From contig CADBFE010000018.1 of the NCBI GenBank assembly GCA_902793845.1, positions 1 through 40,463 on the forward strand: a stretch of DNA of 40,463 nucleotides, written 5' to 3'. Of this stretch, positions 6,251-14,887 are shown piece by piece. Position numbers and translations under genes: made by a program. The notes below the pieces were generated by a model. The model searched no databases and was not told the origin of the DNA. It saw only the letters and a program-made list of their open reading frames with translations. The first letter of the stretch is position 1. Each line of letters opens with the position of its first letter. This stretch comes from an uncultured Lachnospiraceae bacterium. GTDB lineage: Bacteria > Bacillota > Clostridia > Lachnospirales > Lachnospiraceae.

Positions 6251-6283
6251 TAAAGAAAAAGAGTTTCGTCATCGAAACTCTTT
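6251..6283 (-). terminator. Terminator after the Nudix-lepB-repeat protein operon
   Basis: On the minus strand AAAGAGTTTCG (6283-6273) pairs with CGAAACTCTTT (6268-6258) over a 4-nt loop and is followed by TTCTTTA. It lies 34 bp after the stop of the repeat-protein gene and only 28 bp before the GTG of the small peptide. Confidence 0.85.
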
Positions 6284-6316
6284 ATTCTTTTAAAACATAA
6301 TCATATCAGAATGTTA

Positions 6317-6934
6317 TTAAACTTCTTCATATATGTCAAAATCTTCAAGCTCGTGGGGATCAAGCCCTGCTTTCTTTAATGTCTCCACTTTATCAGCTGT
6401 GCTCATACCCTCAAAGTCATCGGGTTCAATGTTGTTTTTAAGAAGGTCATAGAGGAGTATACCATCTATGTACTCATCAAATATGCTGTCCAGCATCAGT
6501 GGATCGCAGCCCTTATCTTCAAGTATATGTACTCTCTGCCTGCACCACATGTTTTCAAAATCATCCGGCTCTATATCAGCCTCGAGCAGTACATAAAGAG
6601 GGATACCGTCTATTGATTCATCCCATGTACTTAAGAGTTCCCTGGCATCAAGTGACTTGTATTTAAACAGCCTCACCTTATCCCTTGTGGACATTGATGC
6701 AAACTCGTCTGCGTCAATGTTGGCTTCATACAGTTCGTAAACAGGGATACCGTCTACTATCCTCCCTGCACTCTCAAGCTGCCAGAGAGGTATATCGGCC
6801 CGCTCCAGTGTATCGAGTCTCTCACTCAGGCTCATTGCCTCAAACTCAGCAGGCTCTATCTCGAGATTTTTAAGATCCCATACATCTATACCGTCGATCC
6901 GCTCTATTTTTACATCTTCCTTTTTTTCCTGCAT
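6317..6934 (-). CDS. Acidic protein made of four ~47-residue repeats, function unknown
   Basis: 205 aa from ATG 6934, chosen for GGGGAG 6 nt upstream and because a longer frame would run into lepB. After a 12-residue lead the protein is almost entirely four tandem repeats starting near residues 13, 60, 109 and 157. Each opens with IDGI(P)(V/L)(Y/W)xL, continues with an acidic I-x-P/A-x-(E/D)F-E-x-M patch and a basic helix (SERLDTLERA, RDKVRLFKYK, RQRVHILEDK, ADKVETLKKA). The helix-rich, leucine-spaced pattern suggests a solenoid or a protein-interaction scaffold. No signal peptide or membrane segment is visible. I do not recognise the family. It lies 13 bp downstream of lepB, upstream of a terminator, so it is in the Nudix-lepB operon; the job there is unclear. 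Confidence 0.8.
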   Translation of the reverse strand: MQEKKEDVKIERIDGIDVWDLKNLEIEPAEFEAMSLSERLDTLERADIPLWQLESAGRIVDGIPVYELYEANIDADEFASMSTRDKVRLFKYKSLDARELLSTWDESIDGIPLYVLLEADIEPDDFENMWCRQRVHILEDKGCDPLMLDSIFDEYIDGILLYDLLKNNIEPDDFEGMSTADKVETLKKAGLDPHELEDFDIYEEV

Positions 6935-6947
6935 CCGCTGCTCCCCT

Positions 6948-7568
6948 TTAGTTATATACTGCCTCCTCAAGCTTCTCAAACTTAGGATATACTTTAAAGT
7001 CCGATTTACCGAGGATCTTGTCCTTTGCTACGAACTTGTTTTTCCAGTACCTCGAATCAAGTGAATTGGTCCTGTTGTCACCCATCATAAAATACATCCC
7101 GTCAGGTATCTCATACGGTCCGAAATCTGCTGTGTACGCTCCGTCTGTGTACGGCTCGGTCAGCTTGTTTCCGTTTATATAAACGTCGCCGTCTATACCC
7201 TGGATCACTTCACCCGGCAGACCTATGATACGCTTTATAAATATCTCGCTCTCATCGTCGGGATAATAAAACGAAACTATGTCTCCCCGCTCCGGATCCG
7301 AAAATGCATACGCCAGTCTGAATATCGTCACTCTATCGCCTTCCGATATGGTGTCATACATTGAGCTCGACGGTACATGACCGAGTACAAATACATATGA
7401 CCTCAAAATAAGAGCGATACCTATAGCTATGACTATACACAGTCCGTAATCAAGTATTACCTTAAATACCTCTGTCCGAGGCTTATCGCCCTCGCCGGTT
7501 TCTGCCTGTCCCGGTTCGGTTATTTCCTTTATCTCATCTGTATCTACAGACTCTTCAAAATTATCCAT
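6948..7568 (-). CDS. lepB: Signal peptidase I
   Basis: 206 aa. A charged, acidic N-terminus of about 33 residues leads into one membrane helix (DYGLCIVIAIGIALILRSYVF, about 40-60), then the catalytic domain outside the membrane. The S26 family boxes are all present: box B VPSSSMYDTI with nucleophile S69, box D FIKRIIGLPGE with general base K112, and box E MGDNRTNSLDSR. It cleaves signal peptides from exported proteins such as the galactanase and binding proteins in this window. No Shine-Dalgarno is obvious before its ATG, which lies 9 nt after the Nudix stop, so translation is probably coupled. The single N-terminal helix is typical of Gram-positive SipS-type enzymes. Confidence 0.93.
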   Translation of the reverse strand: MDNFEESVDTDEIKEITEPGQAETGEGDKPRTEVFKVILDYGLCIVIAIGIALILRSYVFVLGHVPSSSMYDTISEGDRVTIFRLAYAFSDPERGDIVSFYYPDDESEIFIKRIIGLPGEVIQGIDGDVYINGNKLTEPYTDGAYTADFGPYEIPDGMYFMMGDNRTNSLDSRYWKNKFVAKDKILGKSDFKVYPKFEKLEEAVYN

Positions 7569-7577
7569 CAGATTTAT

Positions 7578-8006
7578 TTAAGGCTGTGCATCCGCCATAT
7601 CGCACTTTATGTGTTCGAGGAGTGTGGCATCTGCCGATACCCAGTCCACGCTCTCAAGCTCGTCTTTTGTGAGCCATCTGGCGCCCAAATGCTCTTTCAG
7701 TATCATATTGCCTGACTCTACGTAAGCATAATAGCACTTAAGGATCATGTGAAATTTATCATAATCCTTTTCGATAGTGCCCACATACTTGCCAACCATG
7801 AGTTTGATGCCGAGTTCTTCCCTGACCTCACGGACAAGGGTATGCTCTGCAGTCTCGCCCTTCTCGACTATACCACCGGGAAATTCCCACTTCCCTTTCA
7901 TGTGGCCGATGCCCCGCTGGGTGGCCAGTATCTTTGTTTTTTCCTTGCTGTCGCATATTACGGCGGCGGCTACATTGACTACGGGTAATCCCTTTTGTTC
8001 GCTCAT
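7578..8006 (-). CDS. Nudix hydrolase, MutT-like (deoxy)nucleoside triphosphate pyrophosphohydrolase
   Basis: 142 aa. The Nudix box G-x5-E-x7-RE-U-x-EE-x-G-U is complete at residues 45-67 (GIVEKGE...REVREELGI), with metal-binding glutamates E60, E63 and E64. The upstream HMKGKWEFPGG segment and short length are typical of the MutT/CTP pyrophosphohydrolase-like subgroup (NUDIX_4), which hydrolyse oxidised or other non-standard NTPs in the cytoplasm. The exact substrate cannot be deduced. RBS AAAGGGG precedes the ATG. It heads the Nudix-lepB-repeat protein unit and begins 50 bp after the end of potD. Confidence 0.88.
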   Translation of the reverse strand: MSEQKGLPVVNVAAAVICDSKEKTKILATQRGIGHMKGKWEFPGGIVEKGETAEHTLVREVREELGIKLMVGKYVGTIEKDYDKFHMILKCYYAYVESGNMILKEHLGARWLTKDELESVDWVSADATLLEHIKCDMADAQP

Positions 8007-8056
8007 ATTAACCCCTTTCGCCTTTTAAAAATATGATACCACTTTTGGTACATTTA

Positions 8057-9592
8057 TCAATTAAGCTTTCTCGCTTTTATGAGCAGGGCCAGCACGCCGA
8101 CGAGGCACAGTATAAATACGCCCCACGCCACTATTCCCATATCTTTTATATTATAGCAGCGGACATTTATCCACATCTGATTGATCCTGGCATTAGCCTC
8201 CTGATCAAAATATTCCATGATGGCGCTCCGCTCTATTACATCATTTGTCGGATACTGGGCAAATAGCTGTCTGTTGCACTGGTCTGATGATGCCGTGATG
8301 ACATAGTCCTCATCATCCTCGTCTCCGGAAAAGAAGTATCCGACGGGATAATCCATCACATCCTCCTCATCCTCTTCTGCCCCGTAGCACCAGTCAAGAT
8401 ACTCAAATACCGTATCATCATCGCCACCTGCTATTACAGATGTGTATCCGATATAATACATATTTCTGACTACATTTTCAGGCATTGAGAGAAAGTTTAC
8501 AAAAGCCTCGGCTGCTGCCTGTTTCTGCTCGTCCTCTCCTATACCGTCCTTAAGCATTACCCATCCGTCAAACCAGAGATTCGTACACTCCTCAGGTACG
8601 GCATACTCAAGATACAGGCCTTCCTCCTCGGCCTGATCCATGGCATATACTCCATCGCCTGACCACTGATAGTTGGCTACGACTTTACCGGTGACCATGT
8701 CGGCCTTACCCGAGTCACTCTCAAACGAATATACATTGTCCTGGGTATCCTGAAGATAATCCTGGGCTTTTGCGATAGTGCCCTCGGATACATCGTTCAT
8801 GATCGTAGCCAGTTTTTCACTGTAGTTTTCATCAGACCTGAAGCTGTCTGACAAAAGGATATCGCTGTTGATGGCACCGATAGCCGCAAAGAGCGAATCT
8901 CTCACATTATCTTTGATGGTGATCTGCCTGCTGTACTTATCATTATTGATGATAGCCCATGTGGATGCATCTTCTGCTGATACATACTCAGGGTTATAGA
9001 GTATGCCTGTCACACCCCACATATATCCGGCTGCATATTTACTCCAGGGCTCACCGCCTATCTCGTTTTCCTCAAATACCTGCCTGATATACGGAGATAC
9101 TCCATTTATATAATAGTTGTCTTCATTTCCGGCATCAAAGAAATCGTCGGAGTAGGGGAGCAGTTCATCCTCTGCCATAAGCTTCATGATCATATAGTCC
9201 GACGGACATACGAGATCAAACTGTGTGCCGAGAGTGAGCATGTTGTAAAGCTCCTCATTTGAACCAAAGCAGCTGTACTCAACGGATACTCTGATCCCTG
9301 TTTCCTCATAGTACCACTGCTCAAAGTCCTCTACCATCGATGACTCGGAAAATATATCTCCGCTCTCCAGGTCGATGACTTCCTCCTCGTCCCAGTCGCC
9401 CTCGTCGATATACTCTTCCCAGTTGCATATACGCAGGACTACCACATTGTCTTCTGCACTTGCCTGCATACCATTCATATCAAGGGCAGGAAAAGATGCC
9501 AGCAGGATCAATGACAAAAATATTATTGGCATTATTATTCCAAGTACTCTGTAAAAGCCTGTTATTTTTTTACGATTAACTGTTTTTCTCAT
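8057..9592 (-). CDS. potD: Spermidine/putrescine ABC transporter substrate-binding protein, membrane-anchored at both ends
   Basis: 511 aa, much longer than the usual ~350 aa PotD. Residues about 16-34 are a hydrophobic signal/anchor without a lipobox cysteine. The binding protein proper starts at VLRICNWEEYIDEGD (the PotD-like strand plus Trp-Glu-Glu-Tyr motif) and carries FDLVCPSDYMI, PWSKYAAGYMWGVTGILYNP and GKVVANYQWSGDG, all typical of polyamine receptors. Extra acidic insertions occur around residues 60-80 and 405-425 (EEDEEDVMD, GDEDDEDY). At the C-terminus a membrane helix (MGIVAWGVFILCLVGVLALLIKARKLN) ends in positive residues, so the protein is probably tethered on the outer face of the membrane by its tail. 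The ATG overlaps the end of potC by 4 bp. Last gene of potABCD. Confidence 0.9.
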   Translation of the reverse strand: MRKTVNRKKITGFYRVLGIIMPIIFLSLILLASFPALDMNGMQASAEDNVVVLRICNWEEYIDEGDWDEEEVIDLESGDIFSESSMVEDFEQWYYEETGIRVSVEYSCFGSNEELYNMLTLGTQFDLVCPSDYMIMKLMAEDELLPYSDDFFDAGNEDNYYINGVSPYIRQVFEENEIGGEPWSKYAAGYMWGVTGILYNPEYVSAEDASTWAIINNDKYSRQITIKDNVRDSLFAAIGAINSDILLSDSFRSDENYSEKLATIMNDVSEGTIAKAQDYLQDTQDNVYSFESDSGKADMVTGKVVANYQWSGDGVYAMDQAEEEGLYLEYAVPEECTNLWFDGWVMLKDGIGEDEQKQAAAEAFVNFLSMPENVVRNMYYIGYTSVIAGGDDDTVFEYLDWCYGAEEDEEDVMDYPVGYFFSGDEDDEDYVITASSDQCNRQLFAQYPTNDVIERSAIMEYFDQEANARINQMWINVRCYNIKDMGIVAWGVFILCLVGVLALLIKARKLN

Positions 9593-10395
9593 GCCTTCTG
9601 CATTTTCTCCTTTCCCTCTTTGTTGTCAGAGAAAAGATTCATACCTATCACAATTAGTACCACGAGTACAAATATGACTGTAGACAGTGCCCAGAGCGCT
9701 GTCTTTATTTCTGTATGAGAACCTCTTGTGGCATTAACCACGTAGGTTGAGATCGTATCAAAAGTAGCCGGCTTTGTATATGTGGCTATAAAGTAGTCAT
9801 CAAGGGAAAGTGTGACTGCCAGCATAAATCCTGATATGATACCACCTGCCAGCTGGGGGATGACTACAGACATGAGGGCATGAGCCGGAGACGCGCCAAG
9901 GTCAAGGGCTGCCTCATATATGCTCTGATCCATCTGCTTTAATTTAGGCAGTACCGACAGATATACAAACGGAGTACACATGGTCACATGGCCGACCACA
10001 AGGGGAAAGAATGTCTCCTTGCTCATTCCAAACAGGATGACGAGCAGGATACATATTGAAAAACCCGTCACTACATCGGCATTAACCACAGGTACCTGAT
10101 TGACAGTATTTACAAAAGCCTGGGTTCTGCGTCTTGAATAATATGTTCCGATGGCTCCTATCGTACCGAGGAATGTTGATATCACTGCGCTGACAAGGGC
10201 CAGTATGACTGTTCCCCATATCATCTGTGACAGCTCCTCTGTAGTAAAGAGCGTAATGTAATTATCGAGTGTAAAGTTTCCGGCAGCACCTATATTGGGT
10301 GTATCAAGGAAACTGTATACAGCCAGTATTATGATGGGTGCATAGATAAAGACAAGGCCAAATACTATGACTATAAAACCAAGCAGTTTTTTCAA
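9589..10395 (-). CDS. potC: Spermidine/putrescine ABC transporter permease
   Basis: 268 aa with six membrane helices. The EAA loop that docks on the ATPase is EAALDLGASPAHALMSVVIPQLAGGI, near residues 161-186. It belongs to the PotC side of the pair, shown by the N-terminal PIIILAVYSFLDT and GNFTLDNYITLF segments typical of PotC-like permeases. The start is a TTG whose last bases overlap the stop of potB (TTGA), with GGAGG 8 nt before it, so translation is coupled. Works with PotB in the membrane to move polyamines delivered by PotD, driven by PotA. Confidence 0.93.
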   Translation of the reverse strand: MKKLLGFIVIVFGLVFIYAPIIILAVYSFLDTPNIGAAGNFTLDNYITLFTTEELSQMIWGTVILALVSAVISTFLGTIGAIGTYYSRRRTQAFVNTVNQVPVVNADVVTGFSICILLVILFGMSKETFFPLVVGHVTMCTPFVYLSVLPKLKQMDQSIYEAALDLGASPAHALMSVVIPQLAGGIISGFMLAVTLSLDDYFIATYTKPATFDTISTYVVNATRGSHTEIKTALWALSTVIFVLVVLIVIGMNLFSDNKEGKEKMQKA

Positions 10396-11174
10396 AGCAG
10401 TGCACCTCCTCTTGTATTATCCTCTCCGCCCTCGGATAAAAGGGTAAATATACATATGATCACAAGGAGTACCAGGGCTATCATGGAACCGTTGTGCCAG
10501 TCGTATGCTGAGAAGTAGCTGCCGATGAGGCTACCCATGATATATGTACTGTTGTAAAGCATATCGAGGACTACATAGTTGGTCATCGCAGGCAGAAATA
10601 CCATTGATATACCTGCTATGATACCGGGTACCGACAGTGGCAGAGTCACCTTCATGAATGCATGAAGTTTTGACGAGCCAAGGTCTGATGCTGCCTCAAG
10701 GAGACTCCTGTCCATACGGCTGATCGAGTTGTAAAGCGGCAGGATCATAAACGGGAGGAAATCGTATGTCATACCGATCACTGTATTAAACAGTGGATGA
10801 TATGCCAGATTGCCCTCAAAGAATGTGAGTATCTCCTTAAGTGCTGTCACCCTCAGGGTAAAGTTGATCCACATGGGCATGACAAATACCATGACCAGGG
10901 CGCCCTTTCTCGGTATATCCGCAAATGAGAGCACCAGTGCCAGAGGGTATGCTATCGCAAGGCATACGATGGTGACCATGAGTGCTATCATCATACTGTA
11001 TACCAGAGTACCCGTTGTATTGGGGTCAGTAAAGAAATCAAGCAGATTGTTTATCGTAAAATATCCGTCACTGCCTGTAAAAGCGTAATAAAAAAGTACA
11101 AGCAACGGCAGTACCACAAAGCACACAAGGAATATTATGTACGGGACTGCCAGCATTTTTCTGGAAAACCTCAT
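10392..11174 (-). CDS. potB: Spermidine/putrescine ABC transporter permease
   Basis: 260 aa from ATG 11174. A GTG nine bases earlier would leave only 3 nt after AGGAGG, whereas the ATG leaves 12; neither spacing is ideal and I prefer the ATG. Six membrane helices are visible, beginning with AVPYIIFLVCFVVLPLLVLFYYAF. The EAA loop is EAASDLGSSKLHAFMKVTLPLSVPGII, near residue 162. The periplasmic loop FTDPNTTG and LRVTALKEIL match PotB-type proteins. The AGGAGG overlaps the TAG stop of potA, and its own stop overlaps the potC start, giving a tightly coupled operon. Confidence 0.93.
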   Translation of the reverse strand: MRFSRKMLAVPYIIFLVCFVVLPLLVLFYYAFTGSDGYFTINNLLDFFTDPNTTGTLVYSMMIALMVTIVCLAIAYPLALVLSFADIPRKGALVMVFVMPMWINFTLRVTALKEILTFFEGNLAYHPLFNTVIGMTYDFLPFMILPLYNSISRMDRSLLEAASDLGSSKLHAFMKVTLPLSVPGIIAGISMVFLPAMTNYVVLDMLYNSTYIMGSLIGSYFSAYDWHNGSMIALVLLVIICIFTLLSEGGEDNTRGGALL

Positions 11175-11190
11175 TGTACCCACGTGCCTC

Positions 11191-12639
11191 CTACTTCTTA
11201 ACCGTAAATGTCATCTTGTCCTCAGGCATGATCAGGCCGACCGTATCGCCGAGGTTCCACAGATATTCATCATCAACAAACAGTTCATGACCGTGTACCG
11301 TTCTCACCACATAACTGTAGTGATCACCCTTGTAGATGAGGCTGATGATATTACCGCTTGTAATACCTTCATCGGCATTATCAGTCATATCTATGTCAGA
11401 AGGCTTGATTGATATCGTAATCTTAGTCTTCTCTATATCAAGTTCCTCTCCTGAGGATGTATAAATGGTATCGCCCTTCATCTCGGCGCCGGGGATGACT
11501 TTCATCAGGTCACACTTAATGCTCCGTCCGTTGTAGTCGAGCTCGTAATCCTTTGTGATATCAGCATCAAATCTTGTGGTATGATCCTCTGCTATCATGA
11601 TATGGATTCCGTCAGGTTCAATACACATGCCTACTTCATCACCTACTACCGCAGCTTTTGTAGACTGGATCACCATCTCGTTTTTGCCGCACTCAACAGT
11701 TATCTCGTAGTGGATTCCCTTGAATATTACCGATATTACTTTTCCTTTTATTATTCCCTTTGAAGGCTCGGTGATGATGACATCCTCAGGCCTGATAACG
11801 GCATCGACAACAGTTCCTTCCGGCACATCATCGACACACTCAAACTCGCCTCCGCAGAAACGTACTTTAAGCTTGCCTGTCATCATGCCCTGGAAAATAT
11901 TACTCTCTCCGATAAAGTCTGCAACAAATGCGTTTGCAGGCTCGTTATAGATATCTTCGGGAGTACCGATCTGCTGGGTCCTGCCCTCATTCATGACAAC
12001 TATCTTGTCAGACATGGTGAGAGCTTCCTCCTGATCATGTGTTACATATATGAATGTGATACCGAGCTGGTCATGCATGGCCTTAAGCTCGAGCTGCATT
12101 TCTTTTCTCATCTTGAGGTCAAGGGCTCCGAGGGGCTCGTCGAGGAGCAGTATCTGGGGCTCGTTTACAAGAGCTCTCGCGATGGCGATTCTCTGCTGCT
12201 GACCACCTGAAAGGGTAGAGACTCTTCTCGTCTCAAATCCCTCGAGGTCTACCATCTCAAGTACGTGCTTTACTTTTTTATCTATCTCTTCCTTGGGTAG
12301 TTTCTTAATCTTCAGACCGTATGCAATGTTTTCATATATATTCATATGAGGAAACAGGGCATATCTCTGAAATACGGTATTGATAGGTCTCTTATTTGGA
12401 GGCAGTTTTGAAATATCCACACCGTTTAAGAGTATCTCTCCCGTTGTAGGGATATCAAATCCTGCTATCATACGCAGTGTTGTAGTCTTGCCGCATCCGG
12501 AGGGACCGAGGAATGTCACAAATTCACCGCTCTTCACAGATAAAGAAAAATCGCTGACTGCAGTAAACCCGTTGTCAGCATACGTTTTTGTTAAATTTTT
12601 CAGCTCGATGATTACGTCATCTTTTACATCAGTACTCAT
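11191..12639 (-). CDS. potA: Spermidine/putrescine ABC transporter ATPase with duplicated C-terminal TOBE domain
   Basis: 482 aa from ATG 12639 (AGGAGAG 8 nt upstream; an ATG six bases earlier would be too close to it). Residues 1-240 are a complete ABC ATPase: Walker [10 protein letters not shown] at 45-53, Q-loop Q91, signature LSGGQQQ at 143-149, Walker B ILLLDEP at 163-169, switch H201. PotA proteins normally end near residue 350-370 after one TOBE region. Here TOBE-like units occur twice, about 278-350 ([10 protein letters not shown]...[15 protein letters not shown]) and 405-482 ([10 protein letters not shown]...[15 protein letters not shown]), joined by a linker. The duplication looks real since the whole frame is intact and in good codon context. 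It energises PotB/PotC; extra TOBE units may regulate the complex (inference). Confidence 0.93.
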   Translation of the reverse strand: MSTDVKDDVIIELKNLTKTYADNGFTAVSDFSLSVKSGEFVTFLGPSGCGKTTTLRMIAGFDIPTTGEILLNGVDISKLPPNKRPINTVFQRYALFPHMNIYENIAYGLKIKKLPKEEIDKKVKHVLEMVDLEGFETRRVSTLSGGQQQRIAIARALVNEPQILLLDEPLGALDLKMRKEMQLELKAMHDQLGITFIYVTHDQEEALTMSDKIVVMNEGRTQQIGTPEDIYNEPANAFVADFIGESNIFQGMMTGKLKVRFCGGEFECVDDVPEGTVVDAVIRPEDVIITEPSKGIIKGKVISVIFKGIHYEITVECGKNEMVIQSTKAAVVGDEVGMCIEPDGIHIMIAEDHTTRFDADITKDYELDYNGRSIKCDLMKVIPGAEMKGDTIYTSSGEELDIEKTKITISIKPSDIDMTDNADEGITSGNIISLIYKGDHYSYVVRTVHGHELFVDDEYLWNLGDTVGLIMPEDKMTFTVKK

Positions 12640-12739
12640 AATCATGTCTCTCCTAAATATTTCTTATTTGTAAAGGTTTTGTGTCCAAAACAAACATTAC
12701 TGATTATATATGAAACAAATCATTTTTAATAGATGATTT

Positions 12740-14059
12740 TTATATTTTCTTTCGGGCCAGTGCATAAGAGATAATAAGGGGTATGATCATGATCACCCAG
12801 CTCACCGGCTCAGTGATCGCCACGCCGAAATATCCAAGCATCGGTACGAATATCCTGGCAAATCCGATCTTGGTGGCAAGCTCGAGTCCGCTTGATACAA
12901 GGGGCATGATCCTGTGGCCCAGACCCTGCAGTGTACACCGCAGTATGAAGAGGGGACCGAGTACATAGAAAAGGACTACTCCGATCCTCAAATACATGGT
13001 ACCGTTGCTGATGATATCCGGATTGTCCGTGCTGGCTATCCACCCCATCAGTCTCTCACCGAATATAAAGCAGAATATGATGAGCAGTGTCGTGATCGCC
13101 GTATCGATTATGATGGCGTGCTTTACACCCTGTCTCACTCTGTCGCCCCTGCCGGCACCCATATTCTGGCTGGCATAAGTCGTCATGGAGAATCCTATGG
13201 TGTAGACCATGACCATCATGATATCAAACAGCCTTCTCGCACCTGTCTGGGCTGTTAATATATCCGTACCAAAACCGTTTATGGCCTCCTGGAGGATGAT
13301 CGAGCCTACATTTACTATACAGCCCATCATACCCATTGACAGGCCTGCCATGAGCATATCTCTGCCAAGGTCTGAACCGATCTGCCATTCATCTTTACCG
13401 GGGATGATTTCAGGATATTTTTTAAGCAAAAAGAGAAGGCTTGAAAAGCCTGACACAGCCTGGGAGATAACGGTAGCGTATGCCGCTCCCTTTATACCGA
13501 GGCCAAATACACATATAAATAAAAGGTCGAGACCGACATTGCCGACTACACCCACGACAAGGCATACGAGGGGTGTCTTGCTGTCACCAACGGCCCTTAA
13601 AATATTCGAGCACATATTATATAAAGAAACAAACAGCATACCCATCAGTATGATACCGGCATAGTCAGATGAATCTGACAGTACGTCAGCCGGAGTATTA
13701 AGCAGCATCAGGAGATTTCTTATAAATACTTTTCCGAGGATTGCTATAGGCACCGCAAACATAAATGTGAGGGCAGTCATATTGGCCACACTTTTTCTGA
13801 CGCCTTTTTTATCTCCTGCTCCGAAAAATCTAGCCACGGATATGGCAAATCCCTGAGTCAGTCCTATGACAAATCCGATGAGGGTATTGGTCAGCACCGT
13901 TGTGGCTCCCACTGCGCCGAGGGCCTCGGGATTTACAAAATAGCTGACGATCTTACTATCTGTTATGTTGTATAACTGCTGGAAAATATTTCCAAACATT
14001 ATGGGGAGTGCAAACAGTACGATTACTTTTGCAGGATACCCCTTTGTGAGTTCTTTCAT
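12740..14059 (-). CDS. MATE family efflux transporter
   Basis: 439 aa with about 12 membrane helices in two repeated halves. N-terminal LFALPIMFGNIFQQLYNITDSKIVSYFV and the later ALGAVGATTVLTN are the MatE signature, and the second half repeats the pattern with NVGSIILQEAINGFGTDILTAQTGARR. Length matches the family (about 440-460 aa). MATE proteins export cationic drugs or metabolites by Na+ or H+ antiport. The substrate is unknown. It lies alone upstream of potABCD (100 bp gap) and could share readthrough with it. A promoter is visible upstream at 14140-14167. Confidence 0.93.
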   Translation of the reverse strand: MKELTKGYPAKVIVLFALPIMFGNIFQQLYNITDSKIVSYFVNPEALGAVGATTVLTNTLIGFVIGLTQGFAISVARFFGAGDKKGVRKSVANMTALTFMFAVPIAILGKVFIRNLLMLLNTPADVLSDSSDYAGIILMGMLFVSLYNMCSNILRAVGDSKTPLVCLVVGVVGNVGLDLLFICVFGLGIKGAAYATVISQAVSGFSSLLFLLKKYPEIIPGKDEWQIGSDLGRDMLMAGLSMGMMGCIVNVGSIILQEAINGFGTDILTAQTGARRLFDIMMVMVYTIGFSMTTYASQNMGAGRGDRVRQGVKHAIIIDTAITTLLIIFCFIFGERLMGWIASTDNPDIISNGTMYLRIGVVLFYVLGPLFILRCTLQGLGHRIMPLVSSGLELATKIGFARIFVPMLGYFGVAITEPVSWVIMIIPLIISYALARKKI

Positions 14060-14139
14060 GAACTGTCCTCTTTATTGACTCTCTATTTTTATAATGTTAC
14101 TCTTTAATCTGAATGAAATAATATGTGTTAATCGGAATG

Positions 14140-14167
14140 ATTATATAGTTTTTACAGATACAGTAAA
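14140..14167 (-). promoter_or_regulatory. Probable promoter of the MATE gene
   Basis: Minus strand: -35 TTTACT (14167-14162), 16-nt spacer, -10 TATAAT (14145-14140), about 80 nt upstream of the start codon. The same segment also lies just upstream of the divergent GT2 gene. Confidence 0.5.
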
Positions 14168-14188
14168 AGATATTTTTTATATTTTATA

Positions 14189-14887
14189 ATGAAATTTTCG
14201 ATAATTACCGTTACGTATAATTGCAAAGAAAAAATAGGGATTACTCTTGATTCTGTAGTAATGCAGAAAACCGATGAAAACACGGATTTTGAGTACATCA
14301 TTATGGACGGTCAGTCTGATGACGGCACTATAGCCACCGCCAAATCATTGTCTGAAAATCTGCCCGGTGATATCTCCCGCAGAGTCTTTATCTATTCGGA
14401 AAAAGATGACGGTATATATGATGCGATGAACAAGGCCGTAAAAAAAGCAACCGGAGATTATATCCTGTTTCTCGGTGCAGGCGATTATCTCTATACGGAC
14501 GATGTCCTAAAGAAAACCGTCCGGCTTGCAGGCAGACGCTGCAATGCAGACATATTGTACGGTTATGTGTATACAACCATAAACGGAAAGCTTAAAGATG
14601 AGATCAGAAAGTTTGATATAAAATATTCTCTCCGTATACTACCCATATATCATCAGGCTGTTTTTGCAGCAAGACATCTGTTTAATGAAAAACAGTTTGA
14701 CCTTAAATATCCCGTGGTCGCAGACCAGGACTGGATGATGTATATGTACAAGCATCATAAAAAGATCAGATATATCAATCTGCCTGTATCCTATTACGAA
14801 GAAAACGGCTTTAGCAGCGATAACCCGGAAAGGGTTAAGGCAGCCTCAGCCGATCTTGAATCAGAAAGCTCCGTTATCTTATTTTGA
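14189..14887 (+). CDS. Family 2 glycosyltransferase
   Basis: 232 aa GT-A fold enzyme: MKFSIITVTYNC at the N-terminus, EYIIMDGQSDDGT around 34-46, and the metal-binding region DDGIYDAMNKAVKKATGDYILFLGAGDYL (71-99), in which GAGD replaces the usual DxD-like end of strand. A catalytic-acid-like VVADQDWMMYMY lies near 172. No membrane segments are visible. Such enzymes add sugars to cell-surface or exopolysaccharide glycans, with the best resemblance to the WcaA/colanic-acid type. It has no sugar-biosynthesis neighbours apart from galE, whose 3' end it overlaps by 9 bp tail to tail; UDP-galactose from GalE could be a donor (inference). No clear Shine-Dalgarno precedes the ATG, so expression may be low or leaderless. 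Confidence 0.88.
   Translation: MKFSIITVTYNCKEKIGITLDSVVMQKTDENTDFEYIIMDGQSDDGTIATAKSLSENLPGDISRRVFIYSEKDDGIYDAMNKAVKKATGDYILFLGAGDYLYTDDVLKKTVRLAGRRCNADILYGYVYTTINGKLKDEIRKFDIKYSLRILPIYHQAVFAARHLFNEKQFDLKYPVVADQDWMMYMYKHHKKIRYINLPVSYYEENGFSSDNPERVKAASADLESESSVILF

Noticed and set aside
12914-13258. Long plus-strand open frames opposite the MATE, galactan and kinase genes
   Set aside because: These are antisense shadows of clearly coding minus-strand genes, with no ribosome binding sites and low-complexity translations.
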